This document shows positions 26,743-36,830 of a stretch of DNA of 64,000 nucleotides, one piece after another (within the stretch, counting starts at the first letter, position 1; every line of letters starts with the position of its first letter). The translations under genes were made by a program, and so were the position numbers. The stretch covers positions 3,944,001 through 4,008,000 of the forward strand of contig NZ_CP085442.1 in the NCBI RefSeq assembly GCF_023824195.1, in the 5' to 3' direction. The stretch comes from Priestia megaterium (lineage in GTDB: Bacteria > Bacillota > Bacilli > Bacillales > Bacillaceae_H). The notes below the pieces were generated by a model, which saw only the letters and a list, made by a program, of their open reading frames with translations, did no database searches and was not told where the DNA came from.

Positions 26743-26961
26743 ATGGAGTTTTCGCTCCAAAGTCATGAAAGTGCCGTTCCGTGCGAAATAGTTGCAGATG
26801 AGGAAAACGGTAGATATATGCTTCGCAAAGCAGATACAAGCGGAGAAGTTTTTAATACACCAAACGAGCTGATTCAATGGATTCAAGCAAACTGGAGCGC
26901 TGAACAGTTTGTGTGCCCGGCGGCTTTTCACGAAATGATGAAGCAATTAAAATCAATATAA
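26743..26961 (+). CDS. Small acidic protein of unknown function
   Basis: 72 residues: MEFSLQSHESAVPCEIVADEENGRY..., ending AFHEMMKQLKSI. AAAGG lies 11 nt before the ATG. Composition is ordinary for a soluble protein (Trp, Cys, balanced charge), the start is supported and repeat copy 1 begins right at its 3' end. No family is recognised. The stop codon is the last base before the repeat, so the repeat forms its 3' UTR. It is divergent from ilvA. Confidence 0.6.
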   Translation: MEFSLQSHESAVPCEIVADEENGRYMLRKADTSGEVFNTPNELIQWIQANWSAEQFVCPAAFHEMMKQLKSI

Positions 26962-26963
26962 AA

Positions 26964-27282
26964 AGAGATTGAGACATAACGAAATCAATCTAAAGACGAA
27001 TAAATGGAATATAGGAGCTAGCTAGTAGGGGTGGCTTGTTACAGCAGTTGATTTCCGTGCAAGACTTCGCTTTCCGCAGGCGGCCGGTGAGCCTCCTCGT
27101 TGCTTCCGCTCCTGCGGGGTCTCACCTGTTCCGCTTTTCCCGCAGGAGGCTCCGCCTCGCCCTCCAATCAACTGCTAAAAGCACCTACATACATGAAACC
27201 TACCTTCATCCTCATAATGAAAAGATCCGAACGATTCAACGTTCGGATCTTTCTTCAACTAACATACTTTTGTACCAGACTT
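26964..27282. repeat. Dispersed structured repeat, copy 1
   Basis: About 319 bp, markedly GC-rich in the core, similar to three other regions here. It begins with AGATTGAGACATAAC and ends with ACTTTTGTACCAGAC, imperfect inverted ends. Outer stem AGCAGTTGATT/AATCAACTGCT (27043-27053 with 27166-27176) is perfect. Core stems are GGTGAG (27086)/CTCACC (27121) and CTCCTGCGGG (27109)/CCCGCAGGAG (27139), interleaved as in a pseudoknot. A 3' hairpin AAAGATCCGAACG/CGTTCGGATCTTT lies at 27221-27252. It lies 24 bp 3' of dfrA. Short open frames inside are side effects of GC-rich sequence. Confidence 0.9.
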
Positions 27283-27305
27283 GCGTTTTTTATAAACAAC
27301 AGAGA

Positions 27306-27791
27306 TCAGCTTCGCTCGTATACAGTAAAATAATACGTGTAGGGATTTTTTTCATCTTTAATTCCTTGTTGCTTCGAAATAACTTTCCATTCGCTCAAAT
27401 CAATCGCAGGAAAATGTGTATCTCCTTCAAAGGATTCTTCAATATGCGTAATATAAAGTCGGTTTGCAACGTCTAATGTTTGCTCATACAGAGTAGCTCC
27501 ACCAATCACAAACAGCTCGTCTTCTTTTTCAGCATCTAATGCTTCTAGTTCCCCAACTGAATGAATAACGGTTGCTCCTTCTTGTTGATAATCTTTTTGA
27601 CGCGTAAGAACCACATTTTCACGATTAGGGAGCGGTCGTCCAATTGATTCAAACGTTTTTCTTCCCATTACAATCGTATGACTCGTTGTGATGCGCTTAA
27701 AATACTTCAAATCTTCCGGAAGGCGCCATGGCAAATCATTCTCTTTACCAATCAGCCTGTTTTGATCCATTGCGACAATGAGGGAAATCAT
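27306..27791 (-). CDS. dfrA: Dihydrofolate reductase
   Basis: 161 residues, the usual bacterial length. [32 protein letters not shown] is the substrate-site N-terminus, with the acidic catalytic residue in [31 protein letters not shown] and [11 protein letters not shown] bind NADPH. It reduces dihydrofolate to tetrahydrofolate. Its ATG overlaps the thyA stop codon by 4 bp, coupling it to the enzyme that makes dihydrofolate. The gene-proximal hairpin of repeat copy 1 serves as terminator. Confidence 0.97.
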   Translation of the reverse strand: MISLIVAMDQNRLIGKENDLPWRLPEDLKYFKRITTSHTIVMGRKTFESIGRPLPNRENVVLTRQKDYQQEGATVIHSVGELEALDAEKEDELFVIGGATLYEQTLDVANRLYITHIEESFEGDTHFPAIDLSEWKVISKQQGIKDEKNPYTYYFTVYERS

Positions 27792-28582
27792 ACGCTCACA
27801 GCTCCTTTGATGTGAGGATGCGCATTATAGTCTACTAACTCAAAGTCTTCAAATTTAAAGTCAAAAATTGATTTTACGTCTGGATTGATTTTCATTTTTG
27901 GCAAAGCATGAGGCTCACGCGTTAACTGCAGATTTACTTGTTCAATGTGATTGCTGTAAATATGCGCATCGCCAAACGTATGAACAAAATCACCTGGCTC
28001 TAAATCACACACTTGTGCCACCATCATTGTAAGCAGCGCATATGAAGCAATATTAAACGGTACGCCTAGGAAAATATCAGCTGAGCGCTGATACAATTGA
28101 CAAGACAATTTGCCGTCCGCTACATAAAACTGAAATAAGCAGTGACACGGCGGCAAAGCCATATTGTCTACATCAGACACATTCCAGGCGCTTACCATTA
28201 AGCGGCGAGAATCAGGGTTGTTTTTAATTTGATTGATAACATTTGTAATTTGATCAATTTTTTCTCCGTCCGGCGTTGGCCATGAACGCCACTGATGACC
28301 ATACACAGGGCCAAGCTCGCCGTTTTCATCCGCCCATTCATTCCAAATGCGCACGCCGTTATCTTGTAAATACTTAACGTTTGTATCTCCTTGTAAAAAC
28401 CAAAGCAGTTCATGAATAATTGATTTCAAATGAAGTTTTTTTGTCGTTAATACCGGGAAACCTTCTTGTAAATTAAAACGCATTTGATAGCCAAATGTGC
28501 TAATTGTACCTGTTCCTGTCCGATCTTCTTTTTTTGTTCCATTTGCTAACACATGCTCGCAAAGTTCAAGATATTGTTTCAC
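27788..28582 (-). CDS. thyA: Thymidylate synthase (ThyA type)
   Basis: 264 residues from a GTG at 28582, the length of E. coli ThyA; AAAGGA lies about 10 nt upstream. The open frame extends 17 codons further to 28633, but the family start ([14 protein letters not shown]) favours the GTG. Folate/dUMP motifs are in order: [28 protein letters not shown], the catalytic C146 in [11 protein letters not shown] and [17 protein letters not shown]. It methylates dUMP to dTMP. B. subtilis calls this type thyB. Together with dfrA it forms a two-gene operon. Confidence 0.96.
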   Translation of the reverse strand: MKQYLELCEHVLANGTKKEDRTGTGTISTFGYQMRFNLQEGFPVLTTKKLHLKSIIHELLWFLQGDTNVKYLQDNGVRIWNEWADENGELGPVYGHQWRSWPTPDGEKIDQITNVINQIKNNPDSRRLMVSAWNVSDVDNMALPPCHCLFQFYVADGKLSCQLYQRSADIFLGVPFNIASYALLTMMVAQVCDLEPGDFVHTFGDAHIYSNHIEQVNLQLTREPHALPKMKINPDVKSIFDFKFEDFELVDYNAHPHIKGAVSV

Positions 28583-28712
28583 TTCCGACACTTCCTTTAT
28601 TAAAAAGTCCTTTTCTATTGTATAAGTGTTCACGACCTAAGTAAACAACTAAATCTCAGCGCATATAGAAAAGTTCCTTATCGTTTAAGTACGCGGTCTC
28701 CCCAGAAAAACA

Positions 28713-29060
28713 AGGCGGAGACATAGCTTCACTTATCCCACCTAAAGACGAACAAATGGGATAAGTGAGCTAGTACGGATCGCTTGTTACAACGCTGTGG
28801 ATTTCCGTGCAAGACTTCGCTTTCCGCGGACGGCCGATGAGCCTCCTCGTCGCTTGCGCTCCTGCGGGGTCTCACCGATTCCGCTTTTCCCGCAGGAGTC
28901 TTCGCCTTACCCTCCAATCCGCAGCTAGAAGCCACTACATAAATGAAACCTACGTTCACCATCACCATAAAAAAATCCGAACGAGTTAGATTCTCTGCCA
29001 AGAATCTCGATTCATCGTTCGGATTTTCCTTCGGTTAAACTACTTCTATAACAGCCTAGT
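28713..29060. repeat. Dispersed structured repeat, copy 2
   Basis: About 348 bp. The outer stem GCTGTGGATT/AATCCGCAGC (28794-28803 with 28916-28925) pairs throughout with one G-U, though its sequence differs from copy 1. The core CTCCTGCGGG/CCCGCAGGAG stem is identical to the other copies; the GATGAG/CTCACC pair has one A-C mismatch here. The 3' hairpin (28971-29027) has arms AATCCGAACGA/TCGTTCGGATT with an inner GATTCT/AGAATC stem. Inverted ends are the most decayed of the set. It lies 3' of purU (stop at 29066) and upstream of thyA. Confidence 0.88.
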
Positions 29061-29065
29061 CTTTG

Positions 29066-29968
29066 TTAATTAAATACAATTGTGCGGTTTTCATGAACTA
29101 AAATGCGGTCTTCTAAGTGCCATTTCACAGCGCGTGCAAGCACCGTACGTTCAATTAAGCGGCCTTTTTTCTTTAAGTCATCCGCATCATCACGGTGGTT
29201 CACGCGTTCAATATCTTGTTCAATAATTGGTCCTTCATCCAAGTCGTCCGTTACATAGTGAGACGTAGCACCAATTAATTTTACACCTCGTTGATATGCG
29301 CGTTCATATGGACGTGCTCCAATGAATGCCGGTAAGAATGAATGGTGAATATTAATGATACGATACGGATTTTCAGCCACAAAAGTCGGCGTTAAAATTT
29401 GCATATAACGCGCCAAGATAATTACGTCAATATTATAATCTTTTAATACCTGTAGCTGTTTGCCTTCTGCTTCTTGGCGAATGTCTTTTGTCGCCGGTAT
29501 ATGCTTAAACGGTATACCGAATGATTCAACCACTTCGCGCGCATCTTCGTGATTGCTCACAACGACAGCGATGTCTGTCATCAAATCTCCGCTTTCCCAT
29601 GCCCAGAGCAGCTCTAATAGACAATGAGGCTCTTTTGACACAAAAATAGCTGTTTTTTTCAAATTATGGGCATATGTAAACTGCCAGTTCATTGAAAATG
29701 TATCGGCAATTTTTTTGAAGCTTTCTTCTAGCTTTACTTCTTTAGCTAATAAATCCTCACATTCAAATTCGAAACGGATAAAAAACATACCCCCTTCATG
29801 GTTCGTTGAATGCTGACTTGATTCTACAATATTTGCACCATGCTCATGTAAAAACGTAGACACAGCGGCTACAATACCCGGTTTGTCCGGACAGCTAATT
29901 AGCAGCCGACCTCGATTTTTATATTTCTCTTTATATGAAGTTAAATGTTTTTGAATATGCGATTTCAT
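29066..29968 (-). CDS. purU: Formyltetrahydrofolate deformylase
   Basis: 300 residues. An N-terminal ACT domain (about 20-95, LLISCPDKPGIVAAVS) precedes a formyltransferase-like domain. IINIHHSFLPAFIGARPYERAYQRGVKLIG carries the catalytic His, and ATSHYVTDDLDEGPIIEQD has the conserved Asp. It hydrolyses 10-formyl-THF to formate and THF, balancing one-carbon pools and supplying formate for PurT. Its closeness to thyA-dfrA is consistent with folate metabolism. The repeat copy 2 hairpin lies 40 bp after the stop codon and has a T-run on the minus strand. Confidence 0.96.
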   Translation of the reverse strand: MKSHIQKHLTSYKEKYKNRGRLLISCPDKPGIVAAVSTFLHEHGANIVESSQHSTNHEGGMFFIRFEFECEDLLAKEVKLEESFKKIADTFSMNWQFTYAHNLKKTAIFVSKEPHCLLELLWAWESGDLMTDIAVVVSNHEDAREVVESFGIPFKHIPATKDIRQEAEGKQLQVLKDYNIDVIILARYMQILTPTFVAENPYRIINIHHSFLPAFIGARPYERAYQRGVKLIGATSHYVTDDLDEGPIIEQDIERVNHRDDADDLKKKGRLIERTVLARAVKWHLEDRILVHENRTIVFN

Positions 29969-30216
29969 GTAATTCCCTCTCTTTTTTTAAATATACAGAC
30001 AATTGTACCATTATCCTTGTAGCGATGCGACATTGAAATAAGGCTTTGACAAAAGAGAGCCGAAACGTTTGCTTCAGATTGTGTACTTGTTGTTCTAACA
30101 TCTACTCCCATCAAATCGTTCATTCACTCACCTTTACATTCTACACATACATAAAATGAGTGTTTCCTAAAGTGCTGCAGCTCATCCCCTTCGCTTCCTG
30201 CTTTAGAATCAACCAT

Positions 30217-30248
30217 AAAAAAGCCGCTAGCACAACACCAGCAGCTTT
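30217..30248 (-). terminator. Terminator of the siderophore operon
   Basis: AAAGCTGCTGG/GCTAGCGGCTTT with G-U pairs, followed by TTTTATGG on the minus strand. It begins a few bases after the last gene. Confidence 0.75.
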
Positions 30249-30254
30249 CCCTTA

Positions 30255-32060
30255 TTATTGCACAGCTTTTTCGCTAACTTCATGTAAAGCATTCTGTACC
30301 GTACCGTATTCGCTTGCGTGAGGACGATCTCCGTCATCTTCGTATCCATAATCAAACATTCGGTTTCGATTTAACGTTAATTTCGTAATGGTTGGACGTA
30401 ATAAATCAAACAGTTCAAATCGTTTTTTCAAATGTGGAAATGATGCTTGATAACGTAAAATTTCTGCTCGTACACTTTTCCAAAAGTCCGCTTCTTCTAC
30501 GCCTTCATGCTCTTCTAAAATAGTCGCTAAATAGCGGAAGTGACAAATAAATAGCCCTGTTAAAATAAACTGCGTCAGTCCTTCCGGCTCTTCGCTTCGC
30601 AACACTTCTTTTAATTCAAAAGATAGCTGCTGCAATCCTTCAAACGGCTGATCGCTAATATTCACATCGTCTACAAAATCTTTCATAATAATTCGAACCG
30701 GCTTGTTATGTTTGAGCACTAATACCGTATTTTGACCGTGCGGGGAAAATACAGTTCCGTATTGATACAAGTAATGAAGAAGCGGCGGCAACACAGCGCT
30801 GGTTAACGCATCAATCCACTCGGCAGGAGTTAAGCCCGACTTTTCTATATAAGATGAAACTAAAGCTTTCCCTTTACTGTCAACATGTAAAAGCGCAGCT
30901 AGCGTAATCGCATGCTCTCCTTCTTCTAACTCTTGATAGATGCTTTCACGCCAAACGACTCCCAGCATTTCTAAATACTGATAAGGCGCGTTTTTAATAG
31001 AAGCAAACGTCGGCTGAGTTACGTTTAACGTAGCCACTTCACCTAAAAGTCCTACTTTGCACGTATCTTTTAAAAACACATCGCGATCTCGTATGCCTTT
31101 AATGTGCTGAGTTACTTGAGGAGCAATTACCGTACGCTCACTTGGAAGCCCTCTGTATACAAGGGTATTTAATATACTCATGGGAAGCTTTACATGATAT
31201 TTATCTCTATTTGTTGTATTCACAAATGTACGAATCGACTGCTGAGGAAAGTATTGATCTTCACCTTCTCCTAAAGGAACGATTAAATCATTTGCAATGT
31301 ATTCAGCGAATAAAGGAACAATCACATTCATCCACTGCCATTCATGGACGGGAATATAGTAATAGTCCGCTGCTAAAAGGTCTTGGCTTGTTAATTCTTT
31401 TTCAAATTCAGCTAGCGTCTCACCGCTTAGCTCCTGCTTCATGACATCATCGAAGCCGAGGGTATCTAATGAATGAAACGAAGCAATTTGCTTCGCAACA
31501 GCAATCCATGAAAGCTGAATTTTTTGTTTTTGCTCAGGTGCAAACCGCAGATAATCATCATAGCCAAACCCGATGCGCCCTTTGTTGTATGTAATCCAAG
31601 GATGTCCTGTCATTTCACCTTCTAGCTCCGCATAATCCATATCTGCTAATTCATCAGCTGATTTTCGATTTTGCAAATGCACGTCTGCTATTAATGTATG
31701 AAAATATTCTTTTGCTAAGTGACCTGCGGTTGAGCTAGACATTCCTTTGTCTTCAGATAAGCTAATTAACAGCTGCAAGGCCTCCGAAAATGTAGGGGTT
31801 GACGCTTTAGATGTCAGCTTAATACTTTCTGGCAATACAGAAAAACTGTCAAACAATCGCTGTTTCGCTTGATATGTATACGTAACGCCCCGGTGGTCTT
31901 CCCATCGATACGTGGCAAGCGCACCCTGCTTTTGCAGCTGTTTTGGCTCAATAATATTTTCATACATGAATTCCTGCAGCATTTTAGCTAAAAGCTGTCG
32001 ATTTGCTTTTTCCCATGATTGCTTATTAAATACGGAAAGATTCGTTTCTTTGATTTTCAT
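30255..32060 (-). CDS. IucA/IucC siderophore synthetase (RhbF-like)
   Basis: 601-residue NRPS-independent siderophore synthetase. EGEMTGHPWITYNKGRIGFGYDDY is the ATP-binding EMTGHPW... motif. VPLGEGEDQYFPQQSIRTFVNT, KLPMSILNTLVYRG and FSPHGQNTVLVLK are core blocks. The C-terminal FhuF-like region contains KDFVDDVNIS. It is the last gene of the cluster and overlaps the MFS gene by 4 bp. By analogy with rhizobactin RhbF/IucC it should add the second hydroxamate arm to the citrate monoamide. Which of the two synthetases acts first is inferred from order only. Confidence 0.92.
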   Translation of the reverse strand: MKIKETNLSVFNKQSWEKANRQLLAKMLQEFMYENIIEPKQLQKQGALATYRWEDHRGVTYTYQAKQRLFDSFSVLPESIKLTSKASTPTFSEALQLLISLSEDKGMSSSTAGHLAKEYFHTLIADVHLQNRKSADELADMDYAELEGEMTGHPWITYNKGRIGFGYDDYLRFAPEQKQKIQLSWIAVAKQIASFHSLDTLGFDDVMKQELSGETLAEFEKELTSQDLLAADYYYIPVHEWQWMNVIVPLFAEYIANDLIVPLGEGEDQYFPQQSIRTFVNTTNRDKYHVKLPMSILNTLVYRGLPSERTVIAPQVTQHIKGIRDRDVFLKDTCKVGLLGEVATLNVTQPTFASIKNAPYQYLEMLGVVWRESIYQELEEGEHAITLAALLHVDSKGKALVSSYIEKSGLTPAEWIDALTSAVLPPLLHYLYQYGTVFSPHGQNTVLVLKHNKPVRIIMKDFVDDVNISDQPFEGLQQLSFELKEVLRSEEPEGLTQFILTGLFICHFRYLATILEEHEGVEEADFWKSVRAEILRYQASFPHLKKRFELFDLLRPTITKLTLNRNRMFDYGYEDDGDRPHASEYGTVQNALHEVSEKAVQ

Positions 32061-33214
32061 CCTTCATTCTCCTTTACTTGTCTTAGAATAGGGATTGTTT
32101 TATTACGCAGCGGCATTACAGCGCTAGCAGCTAGCAAAGCAGCGGCACCAGCTGCTAAAGGAAGCGCTAAATTTACTTTGCTGATTTCTAGTGCTAAAAG
32201 CGGTGCAATCAGCAGGGCAATATTTTGAACAGCAATAAGCCAGCTGTAATAGTAAGCAGCTCCTTCTTTGCTTTTTTGAAATAAATAGATATCAAGTATA
32301 ACCATGCTGAGATAAAACCCGGCTCCATATAAAATTCGGCTTATAATAAACATGCTGAGATGATCGGCATATGCTTGCAAACATAGCAGTAAAGCACTAG
32401 CACCCGTTACGCCATAAAAAAGCGGTATAACTTTGCCATTAAATAGCTTTGTAGGTACCGTAAGCTTTAAGACGATCGCCATAATGCTCGGCATCACATA
32501 TAACAAAGCGCTGCCTTGACTGCTCATGCCATATGTTTCATTTGTAAACAATGTAAAATAAGGGCGAATGACATTGTGTCCAAGGTGAAAAAAGAAAATA
32601 GCCAGCAAATAGAAAAAAATAGGCTCGTTTATACTTTGAATGTATGGTGGTATTTTTTCTTTTTTTAAAGATGAAGCTTTTCTTGTTAAGAGCCATACGG
32701 CCAGTACCATATCAGCTAAAGCAAAGTATTGATATACTTTAAGCGGCATTTCCCATGCAATAATCGTACTTCCAAACAAGCTAGCGACAATAATAGCCGT
32801 ATGAACAATAAATACATAGGTTGTTGCAGCACTTGCCTTTTTCTGTCCATTTTTCATGCCGCCTACTAAATATGGGTATAAAAGATATAAACTGCTTTGA
32901 AACACAAGTAATACTAACGAAGTGGCTAAAAACCCATAAAAAGTAGAAACTTCGCTCAGAATGACTTTAACTAAGGCTGTCATTAGAAGTGACGCTACGA
33001 TTATATGTTTTACTTTCCACTTCTTAAGCAGCATTCCCCATAAAGGAGTCATAACAATAACCACAATCCGGCAGCAAATAATAAAAAAAGACGTCATTGC
33101 GACTCCATCTACATGGAAAGCATTTGTAAAATACTGCGGATAAAATGGTGATAATAACACTTCCGACGTCATGGTCATAAACAAACAGATAAAAACAAAA
33201 CGCGGAGAAATCAT
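32057..33214 (-). CDS. MFS transporter within the siderophore operon
   Basis: 385 residues with about 12 hydrophobic segments. The N-terminus FVFICLFMTMTSEVLLSPFYPQYF and the RIVVIVMTPLWGMLLKKWKVKHI loop (motif A-like) fit the major facilitator superfamily. It is inserted between the monooxygenase and last synthetase genes, with a 3-bp gap on one side and a 4-bp overlap on the other. The likely role is export of the finished siderophore or uptake of the ferric form; in Sinorhizobium the MFS protein RhtX imports rhizobactin. Direction cannot be decided from sequence. Confidence 0.88.
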   Translation of the reverse strand: MISPRFVFICLFMTMTSEVLLSPFYPQYFTNAFHVDGVAMTSFFIICCRIVVIVMTPLWGMLLKKWKVKHIIVASLLMTALVKVILSEVSTFYGFLATSLVLLVFQSSLYLLYPYLVGGMKNGQKKASAATTYVFIVHTAIIVASLFGSTIIAWEMPLKVYQYFALADMVLAVWLLTRKASSLKKEKIPPYIQSINEPIFFYLLAIFFFHLGHNVIRPYFTLFTNETYGMSSQGSALLYVMPSIMAIVLKLTVPTKLFNGKVIPLFYGVTGASALLLCLQAYADHLSMFIISRILYGAGFYLSMVILDIYLFQKSKEGAAYYYSWLIAVQNIALLIAPLLALEISKVNLALPLAAGAAALLAASAVMPLRNKTIPILRQVKENEG

Positions 33215-33217
33215 CTC

Positions 33218-34507
33218 TTAAAATCCAAACTTTTGGAAAACAGTATTTTTATATATTTTATACACGCTTTCGCCTGCAATTTGGTTAATCAAAACCGCAT
33301 TGCGATAAGCGCCTAAACCTAAGTCTGGTGCTCCAACCCCGTGTGTATGAAGCTCTCCGTTTTGAACAAATAGCGGGGCTCCTTTTTTCTTCATCTCAAC
33401 TTGATAGAGTTCGTTAATTTTCAGCTGTCCTTTTTCATCAAACAGCAAATGTTCTTTTAAACCTTCCATAAAAGCAGGCTCTTTTGCATGATAGCCCGTG
33501 GCCATAATGACAATTTCACTTTCTTCTTTTTCAAACGAGTCCTGCTCGTATTGGTGAAGAGTAAGAAGATGTGTATCGTTTGTCTTTTCAACGCCTGCAA
33601 GTTCCGTAAGCGCGCGCATCGTTAGCGGCACTTCTTTTCCTCCAATTGTTCGTTCGTAAATCAAATCATAAATATCACCGATCGTTTCAAAGCTTATTCC
33701 TTTGTATAAAAGAGCTTGATTTCGTAAAACGCTCTCTTTTTTCTCTTCAGGCAATCTGTAAAAATAGCGGGTATAATCAGGTGAAAAATGTTCAAGGCCA
33801 AGCTTTGAATATTCCATCGGATAAAACCCTTTTGAGCGAGTATACCAATTCAGCTTATAGTCAAACTGAGGCTGCTGTTGAAGTAAGTCATAGACAATTT
33901 CAGCTGCGCTTTGACCAGAGCCAATTACGGTTATACTTTTAGCCTTCAGCGTTTGCTCACGCTTCATTTTATAATGAGCGGAGTGATAAAACGTATTGCT
34001 TGCCACTGTTTGAAAGTCTCTTGGCACCACGGGCTGCGTACCTACTCCGGTTACAAGATGATAGCTGTAATAGGTATGAAGCTTTCCTTCTTTTTCAACC
34101 GTTACTTCATAAAAAGGTTTAGCTTCTTCATGCATTTTCACTTCTATTACTGTGCTGTTAAATTCAAGCCCACTCAGCTGGCTCGCTACCCAGCGGCAAT
34201 AGTGATTGTATTCATTTCTCGGAATATGAAACTTCTCAAAGAAATAAAACTGATACAAGCGCTCATGCTCATGCAAATAATTTAAGAACGTGTACGGACT
34301 CTTCGGATCCACCATCGTGACCACGTCCGCCATAAACGGAACTTGAAGAGTTGTCCCTTCCAAAAGCATTCCTGGATGCCAATTAAACTCATTTTTTTGT
34401 TCAAAACATTTATATGTACAATCTGTTTTATCAATCAAAGCTGCTAATCCTAAATTAAATGGACCAACTCCTACTCCAATTACGTCTAAAACGTACCGTT
34501 GTTCCAT
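33218..34507 (-). CDS. L-lysine/diamine N-monooxygenase (RhbE/IucD type)
   Basis: 429 residues from the ATG at 34507 (AAGG 8 nt upstream); the frame also opens at a GTG at 34516. VIGVGVGPFNLGLAALID is the FAD fold, SITVIGSGQSAAEIVYDLL the NADPH fold, and IVIMATGYHAKEPAF the C-terminal ATGY motif. HPGMLLEGTTLQVPFMADVVTM is the substrate region typical of IucD/SidA. The expected reaction is N-hydroxylation of 1,3-diaminopropane or its acetyl derivative. It overlaps the acetyltransferase gene by 22 bp. Confidence 0.93.
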   Translation of the reverse strand: MEQRYVLDVIGVGVGPFNLGLAALIDKTDCTYKCFEQKNEFNWHPGMLLEGTTLQVPFMADVVTMVDPKSPYTFLNYLHEHERLYQFYFFEKFHIPRNEYNHYCRWVASQLSGLEFNSTVIEVKMHEEAKPFYEVTVEKEGKLHTYYSYHLVTGVGTQPVVPRDFQTVASNTFYHSAHYKMKREQTLKAKSITVIGSGQSAAEIVYDLLQQQPQFDYKLNWYTRSKGFYPMEYSKLGLEHFSPDYTRYFYRLPEEKKESVLRNQALLYKGISFETIGDIYDLIYERTIGGKEVPLTMRALTELAGVEKTNDTHLLTLHQYEQDSFEKEESEIVIMATGYHAKEPAFMEGLKEHLLFDEKGQLKINELYQVEMKKKGAPLFVQNGELHTHGVGAPDLGLGAYRNAVLINQIAGESVYKIYKNTVFQKFGF

Positions 34508-35079
34508 TCGCTCCACCTTCTTTCAAATACTTTTCTTTCACATTTCAGCAATACACCTGTTTTATCAGGCAGCGACACTTCTTTTATAAATTGAAACCCG
34601 CATTTTTTAAATACTGCAATCATCTTTTCATTTCGTATATCTGGTTCCGCTATTACTTTAGCAGTACCTGCTACCTCGAACTTGTGCTTTAGCAAACTAA
34701 GAAGGAGCGGATAAATATAGCCTTTTCCTAAAAAAGCAGGTTCTCCAATTAATAAATGAATCCCTTGATCTCCTTTTTCATAAGGGTAATAGTTACTGAT
34801 AATATCGCCTTCAACCGTATAAGATTCCCAATAGCTCATAGGTACACCGTCAATTTCTCCAATTAGCAGTTTTTGATGGGAATCAGCTAGAAATGTTTTT
34901 AAATGCTGCTCATACGCCTGTTTTGAAATATTTAAATTCCAATACGGAATAACATGCGGTTCATGCATCCACTTGTACAGCCGTTCGAAATCTTTTGCAA
35001 AAGAAACAGAGCGAAAGGTGATGCTCTGCTCCTTTTGCTGAATCATAAATGGATACTGCGTTTGTAATGCTGATTTCAT
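34486..35079 (-). CDS. Siderophore GNAT acetyltransferase (RhbD/IucB type)
   Basis: 197 residues with an IucB/RhbD-like GNAT domain. ITFRSVSFAKDFERLYKWMHEPHVIPYWNL is the usual start. LLIGEPAFLGKGYIYPLLLSL is acetyl-CoA-binding motif A, and AEPDIRNEKMIAVFKKCGFQFIKEV is motif B. It should acetylate N-hydroxy-1,3-diaminopropane to the hydroxamate. Its ATG overlaps the upstream synthetase stop codon by 4 bp and its 3' end overlaps the monooxygenase gene, so translation is tightly coupled. Confidence 0.93.
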   Translation of the reverse strand: MKSALQTQYPFMIQQKEQSITFRSVSFAKDFERLYKWMHEPHVIPYWNLNISKQAYEQHLKTFLADSHQKLLIGEIDGVPMSYWESYTVEGDIISNYYPYEKGDQGIHLLIGEPAFLGKGYIYPLLLSLLKHKFEVAGTAKVIAEPDIRNEKMIAVFKKCGFQFIKEVSLPDKTGVLLKCERKVFERRWSEWNNGTF

Positions 35080-36830
35080 ACACGTACACCTGCAGATTCG
35101 TACAGAGGATTTTTAACATTTACGTAAACAGACTGCGTTTCAAGAGAGCCTACCAGCTCATCCATATCATGAACGCGCGTTAAAAAATTGGCTTTGCAGG
35201 GCAGCACTTTCTCTTCTAACATTGATGAAACAAGCCCTGTATGATCTTTTTCTTTGTACATCTCTATTTCTTGTCGCAGAATCAATAGCAGATCTGACTC
35301 TTGAACGAGGCCAGCTGCACCAAAAGCATTAACCAATCCTAAAATATGATTAAAAAATACGTAATAACGAAATCTTTCTTCTGCTACAGCGTCATCACAT
35401 ACCGTATCGCTTTCTCCGTTTAAGGAAGGAAGCAGCTTGCGAAGCTCTTGTTCCTTTGATTTCATAAAGTAATAGCCTTGGTTGTCACGGTAGTAAAACA
35501 CCGATGGATATCCGTTTTCATCAAGTTTAATAACGGAATTTTGCTGATGAGCTTCCAGCGCAATTCCTTTTTGAGTGTAAAGCCACATCATAGGATGAAA
35601 AGAGACATCTAAATAGCGTTTAAACCAGCGCTTGCTTATGTCTTCATTCGTGCTATTTTCACTTGCAGCAATATAATTAATAATATTTTCAATTTGAGAA
35701 GCTTTCCCAAACACATGATCTTGACACAAACTTGCTAGAAGTGTTGTTCGGTCCCCTTGCTCACCTTGAAAAGGATTGCTTCGAATCATGACTTCAAACC
35801 CAAGCTCCTTTTTTCCAAGCGCGATGTAAGCAGGGTCTTCAATCACTTGAAAAGCCGGATGATTTTCTTGAAGCTCCGCCTGTAATCCCTTTTGCAATAA
35901 ACGGCTAACTTCTACCCCTCTGCTTAATTCTTTGCGTTTATTCACTCTCAGTGAATTAGTAATCTTCACCGGAATAGAAAATTTGTACATCACATCTGCA
36001 TCTTCACTGTATACGGTTCTAACAGACGAAGTCGGATAAAACGGCTGACCGTGTGGCCCTAGATAAGCAAGCCTGCCTTTTTGAATCCATTCACACACTT
36101 CTTCTTTTCCTAAAAGATAACGAGCTTGCAGCGGATGCATAGGTATAAGTGAATAATCGTCCGCTTGGCAATACAACTGTATGAATTCTTCAGAAACTGT
36201 CTTATCTTTTTTCAGCTGCTCTTTAATAAGCTGTGAAGCGGTTTGACTCCCAGCGGACTGTTCTGCAACAAGAGATTTATGTGCTTTAAAATAATGAAGC
36301 TGAAATTTCCCGTTCACTTCAGGTCCAAACACCTCTTCTTCTTCAGGTAATATTCCTTGACGGCTTTTAGGTGTCGGATGCAGCTGGTGGCCAATAAGCA
36401 ATGACTGCTCAGATTCTAAGAACGTTTTGTCCCATTTATAGCACGTCTCTAACTCTTTCTGTCTTTTTTCAATAAACAATTTCATATTTTCATAGCTTAA
36501 TAGCACACGTACAATTAGCTCATTCACCTGTAGTAAATGATCCGTTACTTCTTTTAAAAGAAAGGCCAAAAGAGTGACGATATCTAACTCCTTAAGCTCC
36601 CCTTGCTGAATACGATAAGAAAAGTTTGAAAAGAACAAGTGACGTCCGGTGGCTGAGCGATACTTTACTGGAAAGTAAAGAGTTACCGGCTGTTTTTCTA
36701 GTCTAAGAACGAGCCTTTCCTCGCTTTTCATTTCTGAAACGGACTCCCATACTCCCTTACCTGTTTCTCGAATATAGCAATTAATCATGTTTTGCATCGT
36801 AATAAAATTAGCCGATAACTGAGCGTTCAC
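35076..36830 (-). CDS. IucA/IucC siderophore synthetase (RhbC-like)
   Basis: 584 residues from a GTG at 36830, with AGGAGG 9 nt upstream. HQLHPTPKSRQGI is the conserved HPxxKxR motif; PMHPLQARYLLG, YPTSSVRTVY, KFSIPVKITNSLRVNK and EAHQQNSVIKLDENG follow. The frame overlaps the decarboxylase gene by 23 bp. In the rhizobactin scheme this enzyme attaches the first hydroxamate arm to citrate. It is only distantly similar to the second synthetase. Confidence 0.93.
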   Translation of the reverse strand: MNAQLSANFITMQNMINCYIRETGKGVWESVSEMKSEERLVLRLEKQPVTLYFPVKYRSATGRHLFFSNFSYRIQQGELKELDIVTLLAFLLKEVTDHLLQVNELIVRVLLSYENMKLFIEKRQKELETCYKWDKTFLESEQSLLIGHQLHPTPKSRQGILPEEEEVFGPEVNGKFQLHYFKAHKSLVAEQSAGSQTASQLIKEQLKKDKTVSEEFIQLYCQADDYSLIPMHPLQARYLLGKEEVCEWIQKGRLAYLGPHGQPFYPTSSVRTVYSEDADVMYKFSIPVKITNSLRVNKRKELSRGVEVSRLLQKGLQAELQENHPAFQVIEDPAYIALGKKELGFEVMIRSNPFQGEQGDRTTLLASLCQDHVFGKASQIENIINYIAASENSTNEDISKRWFKRYLDVSFHPMMWLYTQKGIALEAHQQNSVIKLDENGYPSVFYYRDNQGYYFMKSKEQELRKLLPSLNGESDTVCDDAVAEERFRYYVFFNHILGLVNAFGAAGLVQESDLLLILRQEIEMYKEKDHTGLVSSMLEEKVLPCKANFLTRVHDMDELVGSLETQSVYVNVKNPLYESAGVRV